From assembly GCF_006716905.1 (NCBI RefSeq), contig NZ_VFPV01000002.1, positions 186,001-250,000 of the forward strand: a stretch of DNA of 64,000 nt, given 5' to 3'. Shown piece after piece: positions 35,076-45,926 of the stretch (positions within the stretch are counted from its first letter, which is position 1; the number at the start of each line of letters is the position of its first letter). The DNA comes from Acidovorax temperans (GTDB taxonomy: Bacteria; Pseudomonadota; Gammaproteobacteria; Burkholderiales; Burkholderiaceae_C). The translations under genes were made by a program, and so were the position numbers. A model generated the notes under the pieces. It was not told where the DNA came from and made no database searches. It saw only the letters and a list, made by a program, of their open reading frames with translations.

Positions 35076-37061
35076 ATGTCCTCACTTGCTTTGACTTTGC
35101 TTTATTTGCTGGCCGCAGTGCTGGGCGTGGTTACCTGTCGCAGTCTCAAGTTGCCACCCATGCTGGGCTATCTGGCCGCGGGCGTGCTGATCGGCCCCCA
35201 CGCCTTGGCGCTGGCGCAAAACTCCGAGGGCGTGCGCCACCTGGGCGAATTTGGGGTGGTGTTTTTGATGTTTGCCATCGGGCTGGAATTCAGCCTGCCC
35301 AAGCTGCTGGCCATGCGCAAGCAGGTGTTTGGCCTGGGGCTGATGCAGGTGCTGGTGACCATGGCCGTGGTGACGGTGGGTGGCGTGGCGTTGTCGCACT
35401 GGGTGGGCGGCATTTGGGACATGGGCTGGCAGACGGCGCTGGCCCTGTCAGGCGTGCTGGCCATGAGCAGCACCGCCATCGTGGTCAAGCTGATGGCCGA
35501 GCGCGCTGAGCTGGAAAGCGAGCACGGCCGCCGCGTGATGGGCATCCTGCTGTTCCAGGATTTGGCCGTGGTGCCGCTGCTGATCTTGATACCTGCCCTG
35601 GGCTCTGCGTCGGAGCAGTTGCTGCCCGCACTGGGCTGGGCGCTCATCAAGGCCGTGGTTCTGGTGGGGCTGTTGCTCACGGGCGGGCAGCGCTTCATGC
35701 GCTGGTGGCTGACCCTGGTGGCCCGCCGCAAGAGCGAAGAGCTGTTCATGCTGAACCTGCTGCTCATCACCCTGGGCCTGGCCTGGCTGACCGAACTGGC
35801 GGGCCTGAGCTTGGCGCTGGGCGCGTTCATTGCCGGCGTGCTGGTGTCAGAAACCGAATACCGCCACCAGGTGGGCACGGACATTCGCCCCTTCCACGAT
35901 GTGCTGCTGGGGTTGTTCTTCATCACCATCGGCATGATGCTGGACTGGCACATTCTGGTGGACCGCTGGGCGCTGGTGCTGGCGCTGCTGGCGGTGCCGC
36001 TGCTGGTCAAGGCGGTCATCATTCTGGTGCTGGCGCGGCTGATGGGGGCCACCACGGGCGTGGCGCTGCGCTCGGGTCTGTTCCTGGCGCAGGCGGGCGA
36101 GTTTGGCTTTGTGCTGCTGTCACTCACGCAGGACCATGGGCTGGTGCAGCCGGCGCTGATGAACCCCATCCTCGCGGCCATGGTGCTGTCGATGCTGGCC
36201 ACGCCCTTCCTCATCATGTACAGCAACCGCATCGTGATGAAGCTGGTGGCCAGCGACTGGATGCAGCAGTCGCTGCAGATGACCACTATTGCGCGCAAGA
36301 CCATCAACACCAGCAAGCACGTCATCATTTGCGGCTACGGCCGCTGCGGCCAGAACCTGGCGCGCATGCTGGAGCGCGAAGGCATTCCCTACATGGCGCT
36401 AGACCTGGACCCCGACCGGGTGCGCCAGGCTGCAGCTGCAGGCGATTCGGTGGTGTATGGCGATGCCACCCGCCTGCAAGCCCTGATGGCGGCCGGCCTG
36501 GTGCGCGCCAGTGCCGTGGTGGTGACCTACATCGACGTGCCCGCCGCCCTCAAGGTGCTGGCCAACACCCGTTCGCACGCGCCGCAAGTGCCCGTGGTGG
36601 TGCGCACGCAGGACGACGCCCACCTCGACAAGCTGCAGGACGCTGGCGCCACCGAAGTGGTGCCCGAGGCCATTGAAGGGTCCCTGATGCTGGCCAGCCA
36701 CGCGCTGGCGCTGGTGGGCGTGCCCATGCGGCGTGTGCTGCGCGTGGTGCAGGACCAGCGCGATGCCCGCTACAACATGCTGCGCGGGTACTTCCATGGG
36801 GCGGATGACGACACCCCGAACGAACGCGACCAGGAGCGCATGAGCACCGTGAGCCTGCCTCCGGGAGCCAGGGCATTGGGCAGCCCGCTGGGCGATCTGG
36901 CCTTGACAGCGGTGGGGGTGCGCGTGGTCAACCTGCGACGCGCCAATGGTCACCAAGCTGCGGCAGCAGACGACGCCGTGCTGCAAGAGGGCGACACCCT
37001 GGTGCTGTCGGGCCACCCGACTGCCTTGGCGTTGGCCGAAGACAAGCTGCTGCGCGGCTAG
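35076..37061 (+). CDS. KefC/YbaL-type monovalent cation:proton antiporter (CPA2)
   Basis: A 661-residue inner-membrane antiporter. Residues 1-390 hold about 12 helices including the CPA2 segments LGYLAAGVLIGPHA and FAIGLEFSLPKL. Residues ~410-530 form an RCK/TrkA-N domain (HVIICGYGRCGQNLARMLE, YGDATRLQALMAAG), and a TrkA-C domain ends the protein. It is divergent from kdsD, a pairing common in Burkholderiales. Whether K+ or Na+ is the ion cannot be told. Confidence 0.92.
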   Translation: MSSLALTLLYLLAAVLGVVTCRSLKLPPMLGYLAAGVLIGPHALALAQNSEGVRHLGEFGVVFLMFAIGLEFSLPKLLAMRKQVFGLGLMQVLVTMAVVTVGGVALSHWVGGIWDMGWQTALALSGVLAMSSTAIVVKLMAERAELESEHGRRVMGILLFQDLAVVPLLILIPALGSASEQLLPALGWALIKAVVLVGLLLTGGQRFMRWWLTLVARRKSEELFMLNLLLITLGLAWLTELAGLSLALGAFIAGVLVSETEYRHQVGTDIRPFHDVLLGLFFITIGMMLDWHILVDRWALVLALLAVPLLVKAVIILVLARLMGATTGVALRSGLFLAQAGEFGFVLLSLTQDHGLVQPALMNPILAAMVLSMLATPFLIMYSNRIVMKLVASDWMQQSLQMTTIARKTINTSKHVIICGYGRCGQNLARMLEREGIPYMALDLDPDRVRQAAAAGDSVVYGDATRLQALMAAGLVRASAVVVTYIDVPAALKVLANTRSHAPQVPVVVRTQDDAHLDKLQDAGATEVVPEAIEGSLMLASHALALVGVPMRRVLRVVQDQRDARYNMLRGYFHGADDDTPNERDQERMSTVSLPPGARALGSPLGDLALTAVGVRVVNLRRANGHQAAAADDAVLQEGDTLVLSGHPTALALAEDKLLRG

Positions 37062-37111
37062 CACGGCTCGCCCGCCCCGGCGCTGCCTGCCAGCGGGGGG
37101 GCGGAGATTTG

Positions 37112-37168
37112 GATGAAATTGGCCTGTAGCGCTTATGCAGTAAGCGCAAGCAGCTATGATTTTAATAG
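37112..37168 (+). repeat. Dispersed palindromic repeat (antiporter / GGDEF-EAL gap)
   Basis: GATGAAATTGGCCTGTAGCG, CTTATGCAGTAAGCGC, AAGCAGCTATGATTTTAATAG. GCGCTTA and TAAGCGC form the stem. It lies between two convergent genes, where it may act as a terminator. Confidence 0.8.
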
Positions 37169-37171
37169 CGA

Positions 37172-40100
37172 CTAAAGCTGATCTGCTGGCACCGGCCTGC
37201 CAAACAGGTAGCCCTGAAACTGGTGGCAGCCGTTGCGCAGCAAGAACTCGCGCTGGCCTTCGGTTTCCACCCCTTCGGCCACCACATCCAGCCCCAGGCT
37301 CTGGGCCAGGGTGACGATGGTGCAGGCGATGGCGGCGTCGTTCGGGTCGGTGAGCACGTCGCGCACAAAGCTCTGGTCGATCTTGAGCTGATCGAGCGGC
37401 AGCCGCTTGAGGTAGCTCAGCGACGAGTAGCCGGTACCAAAGTCGTCCAGCGAGAAGCCCACGCCCTGCTCGCGCAGGGCGCGCATCTTGGCAATGCCGT
37501 CTTCCACGTCCTGCAGCAGCAGGCTTTCCGTCAGCTCGATCTTGAGCTGGTGCGCGTTGGCGCCGCTTTCCCGCAGCGCGTCCAACACCCGCTTCACGAA
37601 ATCGGGGTGGCGAAACTCCTGTGCGCTGACGTTCACGGCCACTGTCCAGTCGCAAGTGTCCGGCTGCTGGCTCCACTGCGCCAGCTGGGTGCAGGCCATG
37701 CGCAGCACCTGCTGGCCCAGCGGCAGGATCAGGCCCGTTTGTTCGGCCAGCGGAATGAATTCGCCCGGCGACACCATGCCGCGCTGGGGGTGGTGCCAGC
37801 GCACCAGGGCTTCCACGCCCATGCGGTGGCCGGCGGCGTTCACCACGGGCTGGTAGTGCAACAGAAACTCGTTGCGCTCAATGCCCAGACGGATATCGCC
37901 TTCCATGGCCGAGCGTGCCGATGCCGCCGCCTGCATGGCCGGGTCAAAAAAGCACAAGGTGTTGCGGCCCTGGGCTTTGGCCTGGTACATGGCCAAATCC
38001 GCGCGCTTGAGCAGTTCATGCACCGACTGGTCCTGGTTGCGAAACAGCGTGATGCCGATGCTGGGCGTGCTGTACAGCACGGCGTCCTCCAGCGTGTAGG
38101 GCCGGCTCAGCTCCTGCAGCACTTTTTGCGCGACCAGTTCGGCTTCTCCCGCCGCTTCGGCGGGCCCCGGCTGCAGCCCTTGCAGAACCAGCACAAATTC
38201 GTCGCCGCCCAGGCGGGCCACCGTGTCGCTGGCCCGCACACTGGCGGTGATGCGCTGGGCCACCAGGGTCAGCAGCCGGTCACCCCATTCGTGACCCAGG
38301 GTGTCGTTGATGCCCTTGAAGTTGTCCAGGTCCAGAAACAGCAAGGCCCCGTGAGTGCCTTCGCGGGCACTTTGGGTGACGGCGCGCTCCAGGCGATCCA
38401 TCAGCAGGCGCCGGTTGGGCAGCCCGGTAAGCTCGTCGTAGAACGCCAGGCGCTGGATCTCGGCTTCGGCCCGCTTTTGCGCCGTGATGTCGCGCCCGAT
38501 GCCCCGGTAGCCCGCAAACTGGCCTTGCTTGTCAAAGATGGGCTCTCCGCTGACGGACACCCACATCCACTCGCCAGAGGGCTTGCGGCGCTGGATCTCA
38601 AAGTTGTGGAACACCTCGTGGGCCTGCAGCTGGGCACGGTGTTCCCGCCATAGCTTGTCATCCACAAAGGTGTTGTCCAGCTCCCAGAGGGTGCGGCCGT
38701 AGAAGGAGTCGTCCTGGATGCCCACCTGGTTGCTGGAGCGCCCGTCCAGCCGCACAAAGCGCAGTTGCTCGTCCTGCTCCCAATACCAGTCGGAGGACAG
38801 GTGAGTCAGGCTGCGCCAGCGCGCTTCACTTTGGCGCAGGGCCTCCAGGGTGCCCACGTAATCGGTCACGTCGGTGAACGTGCGTACCAGGCCGCCGTCG
38901 GGCATGGTGCGGGTGCGCACTTCCAGGGACCGCCCCTTGCTCGTGCGGCGCACATAGGTGTCGGGCACCGTCTGGCCGCGCCCTTTCACCGCGTAGTCGG
39001 CTTGCACGTAGGCCCGCGCGCCGGCTTCTATCAGCTCAAAGCCCTGGCCAAAGTCGCCACGCTCGGTTTGAAAGCGCACGATGTCTTCATGCGTGGGCTC
39101 GGTGGCCATGAACTCGCGGGGCAGCTCCAGCAGTTCCAGGTAGCGCTGGTTGAACACGCGGATCTTGCCGTCGGCATCCACCTTCACGATGCCCTGCGGG
39201 ACGCTGGCCAGCGTGGCTTCCAGGGCGTTGGTTTTTTCACCCAGCAGCGCGCTGGTGCGCACCAGCTGGGCGTCCACCTGGCGCCGGTCTTCTTCCGCCC
39301 GGCGCGCCATTTCCAGCTGGCCCACGGTGCTGAGCAGCGGCTGCAGGAACTGGATGTCCGCACTGCCGTAGCCGCTGTGGCTGTTGGCCAGCACCACCAC
39401 CGCCACCAGCTCCTGCGCGGCATGAATGGGCAGCGCCATGCAAGCCCCCAGCGGCGGCAGTCCGGCGGGCAGCGGCTGGCAACTGGCGTCGGCGTCTTTC
39501 AGAATCAAGGGCTGTTCGTGTTTCAGCACCTGCCCGACCAGTGGGGTGGTGTTGTCAAAAACCCGTGCCTCCTGAAGGCGGCGCACGGTCTGCATGCGCG
39601 TGGCCTCATCCCGGCGGATGTCCGTCATGGCGTGCAAGTGCAGCGTGGGCGAGCCACCGGGCGTGTGCTGTACGTGGCCCACCATGCCAAAGCTGCTGCG
39701 GGTCAGCTCCATCAGCTCGTCGAGCAGGGCATCGAAAGCAGCTTCGGGCTTGGCACTGGCAATGAACACCGCCTGCGCCCGCGAGATGGCCTGTAGCAAG
39801 CGGTGCTGGCGGGTGAGCATGGCCTCGGCGGACCGCCGCGCGCGGGCGCTGGTACTGCGTTCCAGCACGGCCTCAATCTGCGCAGGCAGCGCCAGCAGGT
39901 AGTTGGAATCGGGGTCTTGCACCGCAAAGTCGGCAAACCCATGGCGCATGGCATGTGCCGCATGGCCTTCCAGCCCCGGCCGCACCAGCACCAGGGCGGG
40001 AATGCCCTGCAGCACCTCCAGCACATCAAAGGCGGTGCCGTCTTGAAGCTGGTGACGGCAGATCACGATGTCCACGCCGCCCTGGCGCACACGCTGCAGC

Positions 40101-40219
40101 CCCGCCTCCACGCTGGTGGCCACATCCACCTGCCAGCCCAGCCAGGGGTCGGCCAAGGCCGATACCACCACCTGCGCATGGGAGGCGTTGTTGTCAATGA
40201 GAAGGACGCAGATAGGCAT
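37172..40219 (-). CDS. GGDEF-EAL protein with receiver-like, GAF and PAS domains
   Basis: A 1015-residue c-di-GMP signalling protein. Order: response-regulator-like domain (1-120), GAF (~150-300), two PAS domains (~330-580), GGDEF (~590-750) with intact GGDEF, and EAL (~770-1010) with [11 protein letters not shown]. It could make and break c-di-GMP. The receiver lacks the usual phosphoacceptor: the expected Asp position reads IVICRHQL, so it is probably a pseudo-receiver. It is divergent from apt. Confidence 0.9.
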   Translation of the reverse strand: MPICVLLIDNNASHAQVVVSALADPWLGWQVDVATSVEAGLQRVRQGGVDIVICRHQLQDGTAFDVLEVLQGIPALVLVRPGLEGHAAHAMRHGFADFAVQDPDSNYLLALPAQIEAVLERSTSARARRSAEAMLTRQHRLLQAISRAQAVFIASAKPEAAFDALLDELMELTRSSFGMVGHVQHTPGGSPTLHLHAMTDIRRDEATRMQTVRRLQEARVFDNTTPLVGQVLKHEQPLILKDADASCQPLPAGLPPLGACMALPIHAAQELVAVVVLANSHSGYGSADIQFLQPLLSTVGQLEMARRAEEDRRQVDAQLVRTSALLGEKTNALEATLASVPQGIVKVDADGKIRVFNQRYLELLELPREFMATEPTHEDIVRFQTERGDFGQGFELIEAGARAYVQADYAVKGRGQTVPDTYVRRTSKGRSLEVRTRTMPDGGLVRTFTDVTDYVGTLEALRQSEARWRSLTHLSSDWYWEQDEQLRFVRLDGRSSNQVGIQDDSFYGRTLWELDNTFVDDKLWREHRAQLQAHEVFHNFEIQRRKPSGEWMWVSVSGEPIFDKQGQFAGYRGIGRDITAQKRAEAEIQRLAFYDELTGLPNRRLLMDRLERAVTQSAREGTHGALLFLDLDNFKGINDTLGHEWGDRLLTLVAQRITASVRASDTVARLGGDEFVLVLQGLQPGPAEAAGEAELVAQKVLQELSRPYTLEDAVLYSTPSIGITLFRNQDQSVHELLKRADLAMYQAKAQGRNTLCFFDPAMQAAASARSAMEGDIRLGIERNEFLLHYQPVVNAAGHRMGVEALVRWHHPQRGMVSPGEFIPLAEQTGLILPLGQQVLRMACTQLAQWSQQPDTCDWTVAVNVSAQEFRHPDFVKRVLDALRESGANAHQLKIELTESLLLQDVEDGIAKMRALREQGVGFSLDDFGTGYSSLSYLKRLPLDQLKIDQSFVRDVLTDPNDAAIACTIVTLAQSLGLDVVAEGVETEGQREFLLRNGCHQFQGYLFGRPVPADQL

Positions 40220-40580
40220 GGCGATACAAGGTTACCGACCCAACTGCAAGAGCCGTACCCGGTCGCATGCCGCAGCCGTTACCGAAGGGGGCCAGGGACA
40301 GGGCCCGGGGTACAAGTACGTTGGCTTCATTGCAGTTCTGTGCGTGCGGGGGCGAACCAGAGTGGCTCGCTTGCCATTGTGCAGAGAAGTCGCCCAAGGC
40401 GCACACAATTTGGAACAATATCGGGCTTGGCGTTGTTCTACTGTGCAGTGTGCGCGGGGCAGCGCCGCCTGGGAACCCGTGTTTTCGCGCCCCCAGGGCT
40501 TTTCCCCCTGTGGGGGCTTCGCCCCTTTGGGGTGTTTTTTTTGCCGCAATGCGCTTGCTTCAGGCGCGCGGCCTCATGCC
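40220..40580. other. Divergent intergenic region, GGDEF-EAL / apt
   Basis: 361 bp that must hold the promoters of both divergent genes. Apart from the GC-rich terminator-like hairpin at 40490-40548 I see no ORF or recognised motif. Confidence 0.4.
40490..40548 (+). terminator. Terminator-like GC-rich hairpin in front of apt
   Basis: CCCCAGGG pairs with CCTTTGGGG around an inner GGGGCTTCGCCCC hairpin; TGTTTTTTTT follows. It ends about 33 bp before the apt ATG, so it can stop transcripts from further upstream or attenuate apt. Confidence 0.55.
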
Positions 40581-41135
40581 ATGCAGTCGTTCAGCGTCAA
40601 CCAATACCTTCGTCAACACATCCGCACCGTGCCCGACTGGCCCGCGCCCGGTGTGCAGTTCCGAGACATCACGCCCCTGCTGCAGGACCCCAAGGTGTTC
40701 CGCGTGCTGATCGACGCCTTTGTGCACCGCTACATGGACAAGGCCCTGCGCCCCGACGTGGTGGCCGGGCTGGATGCGCGTGGCTTCATTCTGGGCGCCG
40801 TGGTGGCCTATGAGCTGAACGTGGGCTTTGTGCCCATCCGCAAAAAGGGCAAGCTGCCCTTCACCACCGTGGAAGAGACCTACGAGCTGGAATACGGCAG
40901 CGCCACCGTGGAGCTGCACACCGATGCCGTGAAACCCGGCGACCGCGTGCTGCTGATTGACGACCTGATCGCCACCGGCGGCACCATGATGGCCGGGCGC
41001 CGCCTGCTGGAAAAGCTGGGCGCCACCGTCACCGAGGGCGCGGCGATTGTCGATCTGCCCGAGCTGGGGGGCTCGGCCCGGCTGAAAGAGTCTGGCTTGC
41101 CGCTGTTTACGTTGGTGGACTTTGCCGGTCATTGA
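40581..41135 (+). CDS. apt: Adenine phosphoribosyltransferase
   Basis: Salvages adenine with PRPP to AMP. The 184-residue product ([20 protein letters not shown]) has the PRPP-binding motif [17 protein letters not shown] and the family region [17 protein letters not shown] chose the ATG at 40581; the longer open frame upstream crosses the hairpin. A terminator follows. Confidence 0.95.
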   Translation: MQSFSVNQYLRQHIRTVPDWPAPGVQFRDITPLLQDPKVFRVLIDAFVHRYMDKALRPDVVAGLDARGFILGAVVAYELNVGFVPIRKKGKLPFTTVEETYELEYGSATVELHTDAVKPGDRVLLIDDLIATGGTMMAGRRLLEKLGATVTEGAAIVDLPELGGSARLKESGLPLFTLVDFAGH

Positions 41136-41156
41136 TGCTTGCTACCGCGTGCATCT

Positions 41157-41178
41157 AGCCGCCTTCGGGCGGCTTTTT
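41157..41178 (+). terminator. Terminator after apt
   Basis: AGCCGCC, TTCG loop, GGCGGCT, T-run. Confidence 0.9.
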
Positions 41179-41220
41179 CGTTTATTGCGCGCGAATACCA
41201 TTTTTGCAAAACCCTGCGTT

Positions 41221-41615
41221 TTGACTTTGATGGTAAGAATTCGTAGACTTTCCCCGTGTTTCACTACCTGCCACGCAGGTGTTCAACCCTTGAGTGAAGT
41301 GCCGCCGGGAGTCGTGCTTGCGACTCTGTATTGCCAACGCATTGGCAATGGCAGCACCCGGAGCGGGCATGCGTCCGCTCCACCCATGTCGAGCGAGCTG
41401 GTCTCGCGCAGCGGCCCGTCCGCTACTCGACCCTTGCGCACGTCTGCCGCGTGCCATCCGGGTCGGTCTCTGTAAATCCCACGTTTTTCGTGCCGTTGGG
41501 CGCGCCGCATGGCGCTGCCAGGCTGCTGCATCGCCAAAGCGTGGGCTTGTCGCCCTTCTCGGACCTTGCGCTCGTGCGGGGCGGCTTGTGTCGTTCAACC
41601 GGGAGGAGGAAGTCC
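41221..41615 (+). promoter_or_regulatory. Candidate promoter and long leader of the proVWX-like operon
   Basis: TTGACT (41221-41226), a 17-base spacer and TAGACT (41244-41249) form a good sigma-70 candidate. If used, the proV mRNA has a leader of about 360 bases with several small inverted repeats (for example GCCAACGCATTGGC near 41332). The Shine-Dalgarno GGAGGAGGA lies just before the ATG. No known riboswitch was recognised. Confidence 0.4.
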
Positions 41616-42860
41616 ATGGCAAAACAAATTGTGATTGACCACGTGTTCAAGGTCTTTGGAGACGATCCACAAGAGGCCCTGGCGCTGGTTCGCCAAGGCC
41701 TGAGCAAGCAGGAGGTCCTGGCCCGCACGGGGCAGTCCATCGGGGTGTTTGACGCCCACCTGTCGATCGAGGCGGGCGAGATTTTTGTGGTCATGGGGCT
41801 GTCGGGCTCTGGCAAATCCACCCTGGTGCGGCTGCTGAATTTGCTGATTGAGCCCAGCGCCGGCCGCATCCTGGTGGACGGGGTGGACATCGCTCAGCTG
41901 CCCGACGCGCAACTGCGAGCGCTGCGCCGCAAAGACATCAGCATGGTGTTCCAGTCGTTTGCCCTGATGCCCCACATGACGGTGCTGGACAACACGGCCC
42001 TGGGCCTGGAGCTGGCGGGCGTGGATCCCGCCCAGCGCCAGGCACAAGCGGCCCAGGCGCTGGAGCAGGTGGGCCTGGCCGGGTGGGGCGACAGCTACCC
42101 GGACGAACTCTCCGGCGGGATGCAGCAGCGCGTGGGGCTGGCCAGGGCGCTGGCATCGGACCCCTCGATCCTGCTGATGGATGAAGCGTTTTCGGCGCTG
42201 GACCCCATCATCCGCACCGAAATGCAGTCGGAGCTGCTGCGCCTGCAAAAGGTGCGGCGGCGCACCATCGTCTTCATCTCGCACGACCTGGACGAGGCCA
42301 TGCGCATCGGCGACCGCATCGCCATCATGAAAGACGGGCAGGTGGTGCAAGTGGGTACGCCCGACGACATTCTGCGCAACCCCGCCAACGACTATGTGCG
42401 CAGTTTCATCCGCGGTGTGGACGCGGCTGCCGTGTTCAAGGCTTCCGACATCGCCCGAAAGCCCCTCACCGTGGTGGCCGAGCATGCTGACCGGGGCTCG
42501 CGCGCGGCGTTGAAGATGCTGCAGGACCAAGACCGCGAATACGCGTATGTGGTCAGCCCCGCGCAGCAGTTCCTGGGGGTGGTGTCGGCAGAGTCCTTGC
42601 GCTCGGCATTGGCAGGGCACCAGGGGCCATTGGGCCTGGCACATGCCTACCTGCCAGCGGTGCAGCCCATCGTGGCGGACGAACCCGTCAGCGAGCTGTT
42701 TGGCCGCGTCGCCAGTGCGCCCTTCGCGATGCCCGTGGTGCAGCCGGACGGCCGCTTTGGTGGCGCCATCAGCAAGACCACCTTGCTCAAGTTTCTGGAC
42801 CGGGACACCCCGCCGGTGCCGCCTTCGCAGCCTGCATTGGCATCAGCGCAGATGCACTGA
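41616..42860 (+). CDS. proV: Glycine betaine/proline ABC transporter ATPase (ProV)
   Basis: ATP-binding subunit of an osmoprotectant importer. The 414-residue product has Walker [18 protein letters not shown]-loop [16 protein letters not shown], signature [15 protein letters not shown], Walker [15 protein letters not shown]-loop ISHDLDEAM, and a C-terminal CBS-type domain used for ionic-strength sensing. It is first in the operon proV-proW-proX. Confidence 0.94.
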   Translation: MAKQIVIDHVFKVFGDDPQEALALVRQGLSKQEVLARTGQSIGVFDAHLSIEAGEIFVVMGLSGSGKSTLVRLLNLLIEPSAGRILVDGVDIAQLPDAQLRALRRKDISMVFQSFALMPHMTVLDNTALGLELAGVDPAQRQAQAAQALEQVGLAGWGDSYPDELSGGMQQRVGLARALASDPSILLMDEAFSALDPIIRTEMQSELLRLQKVRRRTIVFISHDLDEAMRIGDRIAIMKDGQVVQVGTPDDILRNPANDYVRSFIRGVDAAAVFKASDIARKPLTVVAEHADRGSRAALKMLQDQDREYAYVVSPAQQFLGVVSAESLRSALAGHQGPLGLAHAYLPAVQPIVADEPVSELFGRVASAPFAMPVVQPDGRFGGAISKTTLLKFLDRDTPPVPPSQPALASAQMH

Positions 42861-42908
42861 TCTGCCCCAAGCCGCCCTGCCATTCCAGAATTTGAAAGAC
42901 CCTGAACC

Positions 42909-44168
42909 ATGTCCGATCTGACCGTTGAAAAGAATCCTTACGACGCGCCCCCCTCTCAAACGCCCATGACCGCAGAGGCCGCGCTGCCGCAACCCGGCCA
43001 GGCGGCCCAGGCGGCAGACAACCCGTGGGCCACCCCCGATACCGCCAGCACGGCCGCGCCTGACAACCCTTGGGGCGACACCGTCGCCACCCCGGATGCC
43101 GGGGGCGACTGGATGGGGGCCGCCCCCACCGCACCCCTGGACGCGACCACGGGCGTGGACGGCGCCGACCCTGGGTTTGCGCTGCACCAGCTGTGGGACG
43201 GCAGCTTGCCGGTGGAGTCCTGGATCAACCAGGGGCTGGACTGGGTGGTGACGAATTTCCGTCCTTTCTTCCAAGCGGTGCGAGGGCCCATCGATGGCGT
43301 GCTCACCCAGATGGAGGGCTTGCTGCAAAGCGTGCCGCCGCTGTGGATGGTGGCCATTTTGAGTCTGCTGGCCTGGCAGTGCGCGGGCCGTGGTGTGGCC
43401 ATCGGTGCCGCAGTGTCCTTGCTGCTGGTGGCCATGCTGGGCATCTGGCCCGAGGCCATGGTCACGCTCTCTCTGGTGCTGACCTCGCTGGCGTTTTGTC
43501 TGGCCATCGGTTTGCCGCTGGGCATCCTGCTGGCGCGCAGCGACCGCGCGCAGCGCTGGATGCGCCCGTTCCTGGACGCCATGCAAACCACGCCCGCCTT
43601 TGTCTATCTGGTCCCTGTCGTGATGCTGTTTGGCATCGGCAATGTGCCGGGGGTGGTGGTCACCATCGTGTTCGCGCTGCCTCCGCTGGTGCGGCTGACC
43701 AACCTGGGCATTCGCCAGGTGCGCCCCGACCTGATTGAAGCGGCCCGCGCCTATGGCGCTTCGCCCTGGCAAATGCTGGTCAAGGTGCAGCTGCCGCTGG
43801 CCATGCCTTCCATCATGGCGGGCATCAACCAGTCGCTGATGCTGTCGTTGTCCATGGTGGTCATCGCTTCCATGATCGCCGTGGGTGGCTTGGGTCAGAT
43901 GGTGCTGCGCGGCATCGGGCGCCTGGACATGGGGCTGGCCACGGTGGGCGGCCTGGGCATTGTGTTGCTGGCCATCACCCTCGACCGCGTTACCCAGGCC
44001 ATGGGCCAGGCACGCCGTGGCACGCGCCACTGGTGGCAAGCCGGCCCGGTGGGCCTGGTGGTCAGGCTGTTGGCAAGCCTGCGCGCAGCGCCTGCCGAGC
44101 GCGTGGCACATGCGCCAGCAGACACCGCAGGCAGCGCCCCGCTGCCCGCTGCCCACGCTACGGCCTGA
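42909..44168 (+). CDS. proW: Glycine betaine/proline ABC transporter permease (ProW)
   Basis: A 419-residue permease. Residues 1-90 are a hydrophilic Pro/Asp/Thr-rich extension with NPWATP and NPWGDT units, which is also found in enteric Pro[20 protein letters not shown] block, several helices and the permease EAA loop ([20 protein letters not shown]) follow. It begins 48 bp after proV. Confidence 0.93.
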   Translation: MSDLTVEKNPYDAPPSQTPMTAEAALPQPGQAAQAADNPWATPDTASTAAPDNPWGDTVATPDAGGDWMGAAPTAPLDATTGVDGADPGFALHQLWDGSLPVESWINQGLDWVVTNFRPFFQAVRGPIDGVLTQMEGLLQSVPPLWMVAILSLLAWQCAGRGVAIGAAVSLLLVAMLGIWPEAMVTLSLVLTSLAFCLAIGLPLGILLARSDRAQRWMRPFLDAMQTTPAFVYLVPVVMLFGIGNVPGVVVTIVFALPPLVRLTNLGIRQVRPDLIEAARAYGASPWQMLVKVQLPLAMPSIMAGINQSLMLSLSMVVIASMIAVGGLGQMVLRGIGRLDMGLATVGGLGIVLLAITLDRVTQAMGQARRGTRHWWQAGPVGLVVRLLASLRAAPAERVAHAPADTAGSAPLPAAHATA

Positions 44169-44294
44169 CGCGAGCGCGTCCACCTGCACATCTATCTGCG
44201 CGTTCCCCGCGCTCATCTTTTGATCGTTGCGAACCCGCTGTGGTGGCGGGCGCGCAGGTCTATTGCATTCAAACCACTGTGAAGGAGCACATTC

Positions 44295-45341
44295 ATGCAC
44301 AACCCAAACTTGATTTCAGGCGTTTCTCTGCGGGCGCGTCAGCACATCGCCAAGGCGCTGGCGGTCGGAGCGTTGTCGTTCGTGGCTGCCAGCGCCGTAC
44401 AGGCCGATGCGACCTTGCCCGGCAAGGGCACCACCGTTCAGCCCATTCAAAGCTCGATTGCGGAAGAAGCGTTTCAGACCATTCTGGTCTCCAAGGCGTT
44501 GGAGAAGCTGGGCTACACCGTCAAAGCGCCTCAGGAAACCGAGTACGCCACCGGCCATCTGGCGCTGGCCAACGGCGACGCCACCTTCATGGCCACCCAT
44601 TGGGACCCGCTGCACGCTGACTTCTATCGCAACGCGGGCGGCGACGACAAGCTGTGGCGGCAGGGCACCTATGTGCGCAATTCCTTGCAGGGCTACCTGA
44701 TCGACAAGAAGACGGCCGACCAGTACAAGATCACCCACATCTCGCAACTGTCGGACCCGGCCTTGGCCAAGCTGTTTGACACCAATGGCGACGGCAAGGC
44801 CGACTTGACCGGTTGCAACCCCGGCTGGGGCTGCGAGCTGGTCATCGAGCACCAACTCACGGCCTATAAGCTGCGTGGCACCGTCACACACAACCAGGGC
44901 AGCTACGCCGCGCTGATTGCCGACACGATCGCGCGCTACAAGCAAGGCAAGCCCATCCTGTACTACACCTGGACGCCCTACTGGGTCAGCGGTGTGCTGC
45001 AGCCTGGCAAGGACGTGGTCTGGCTGCAGGTGCCGCACTCATCGCTGCCCGGCGAGCAGGCCAAGCTCAGCACCAAACTGCCAGACGGCAAGGACTTTGG
45101 CTTCACGGTCAACACCCAGCGTATTGTGGCCAACAAGGCGTTTGCGCAGAAGAACCCTGCGGCCGCCAAGCTCTTTGAGGTCATGCAACTGCCGGTGTCG
45201 GATGTCAATGCGCAGAACCTGCGCATGCGCGATGGCGAAAACAAGCCCCAAGACATCGAGCGCCATGTGAATGGCTGGATCAAAGCCCACCAAAAGACCT
45301 TTGATGGGTGGGTGGCGCAGGCGCTGGCGGCGGCGCGTTAA
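44295..45341 (+). CDS. proX: Glycine betaine/proline periplasmic binding protein (ProX)
   Basis: The 348-residue solute receptor has a signal peptide (residues 1-36, ending SAVQA before DATLPG) and a mature domain with [30 protein letters not shown] and [20 protein letters not shown], whose aromatic residues suit quaternary-amine binding. It is 126 bp after proW with its own GAAGGAG ribosome site. Confidence 0.93.
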   Translation: MHNPNLISGVSLRARQHIAKALAVGALSFVAASAVQADATLPGKGTTVQPIQSSIAEEAFQTILVSKALEKLGYTVKAPQETEYATGHLALANGDATFMATHWDPLHADFYRNAGGDDKLWRQGTYVRNSLQGYLIDKKTADQYKITHISQLSDPALAKLFDTNGDGKADLTGCNPGWGCELVIEHQLTAYKLRGTVTHNQGSYAALIADTIARYKQGKPILYYTWTPYWVSGVLQPGKDVVWLQVPHSSLPGEQAKLSTKLPDGKDFGFTVNTQRIVANKAFAQKNPAAAKLFEVMQLPVSDVNAQNLRMRDGENKPQDIERHVNGWIKAHQKTFDGWVAQALAAAR

Positions 45342-45352
45342 CGCAGACGCAG

Positions 45353-45430
45353 TCAGGCGCCGCAGCGCGCCTGCTCGGCCAGCCGCTGCGTGAGCCAGCC
45401 TGCAAAGTCATCCCAGTGGGTGTGTGTCAT
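45353..45430 (-). CDS. Possible 25-residue small protein downstream of the DUF2061 gene
   Basis: Reads MTHTHWDDFAGWLTQRLAEQ plus five residues. It starts 19 bp after the DUF2061 stop and is preceded by a GGAG. It may be a real small ORF, a remnant or chance; no family recognised. Confidence 0.3.
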   Translation of the reverse strand: MTHTHWDDFAGWLTQRLAEQARCGA

Positions 45431-45448
45431 GGTGGTGCTCCGCTGTGG

Positions 45449-45694
45449 TCAGGCGACCGCCGGGCCGGCTTGCGCCATCGGCGCGTTCTGTTTGCGTGCC
45501 CAGGCCTTCTCATGGAAGAAGAAGGCCACCGCCTGCACCGTGGGCTCCAGCAAGCTCAGGGTGAGCGACGCGAGCAAATTGCCCGTCACGGCGTAAGCCA
45601 CCATGGCAGCCACGCAGATGTGGATGACGTAGTAGCTGGCCGTCTTCAAGAGCATGGTTTTGTTCTGATGGGCGATGCGGCGAATGTGGGACAT
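45449..45694 (-). CDS. DUF2061 small membrane protein
   Basis: An 81-residue membrane protein with two helices (SYYVIHICVAAMVAYAVTGN and LLASLTLSLLEPTVQAVAFF) and the family ending FFHEKAWARK. Function unknown. An AT-rich promoter region lies upstream (45735-45815). Confidence 0.8.
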   Translation of the reverse strand: MSHIRRIAHQNKTMLLKTASYYVIHICVAAMVAYAVTGNLLASLTLSLLEPTVQAVAFFFHEKAWARKQNAPMAQAGPAVA

Positions 45695-45926
45695 GGCGGG
45701 CTCCTCAATCGGTGGTGGTGCCGGGTGAGCGGCTTGGGTTCAAATGGTAGGCATTCTCAATAGTAATAGCCAATCAAAAAGTTATAATCTGAAGATAGAA
45801 GCTATGTATGGGGCGTCTGGCCGCGTGGGCCTGCGCCTGCCATGTGCCCCTGTTCCCCCTTGGGAGGCAACACCTCTGTTGCTATGATGGTCGGCCTTAC
45901 AACAGCGATCACGCAAGGGAGAAGAC

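Noticed and set aside
41294..41638. Overlapping open frames in the proV leader
   Set aside because: Arg/Ser/Ala-rich translations without a ribosome site or family resemblance; they run into proV out of frame.
42909..43180. Low-complexity Pro/Asp-rich N-terminus of ProW as an unusual fusion
   Set aside because: Enteric ProW has the same kind of NPW-containing N-terminal extension, so it is typical of the family.
45735..45815. Fur-like site in the AT-rich region upstream of the DUF2061 gene
   Set aside because: Only a half-site resemblance (TTGAGAATG); too weak to support an iron-regulation claim.
45780..45815. Further copy of the palindromic repeat near GAAGCTATG
   Set aside because: Only the GCTAT core matches; neither palindromic arm is present.
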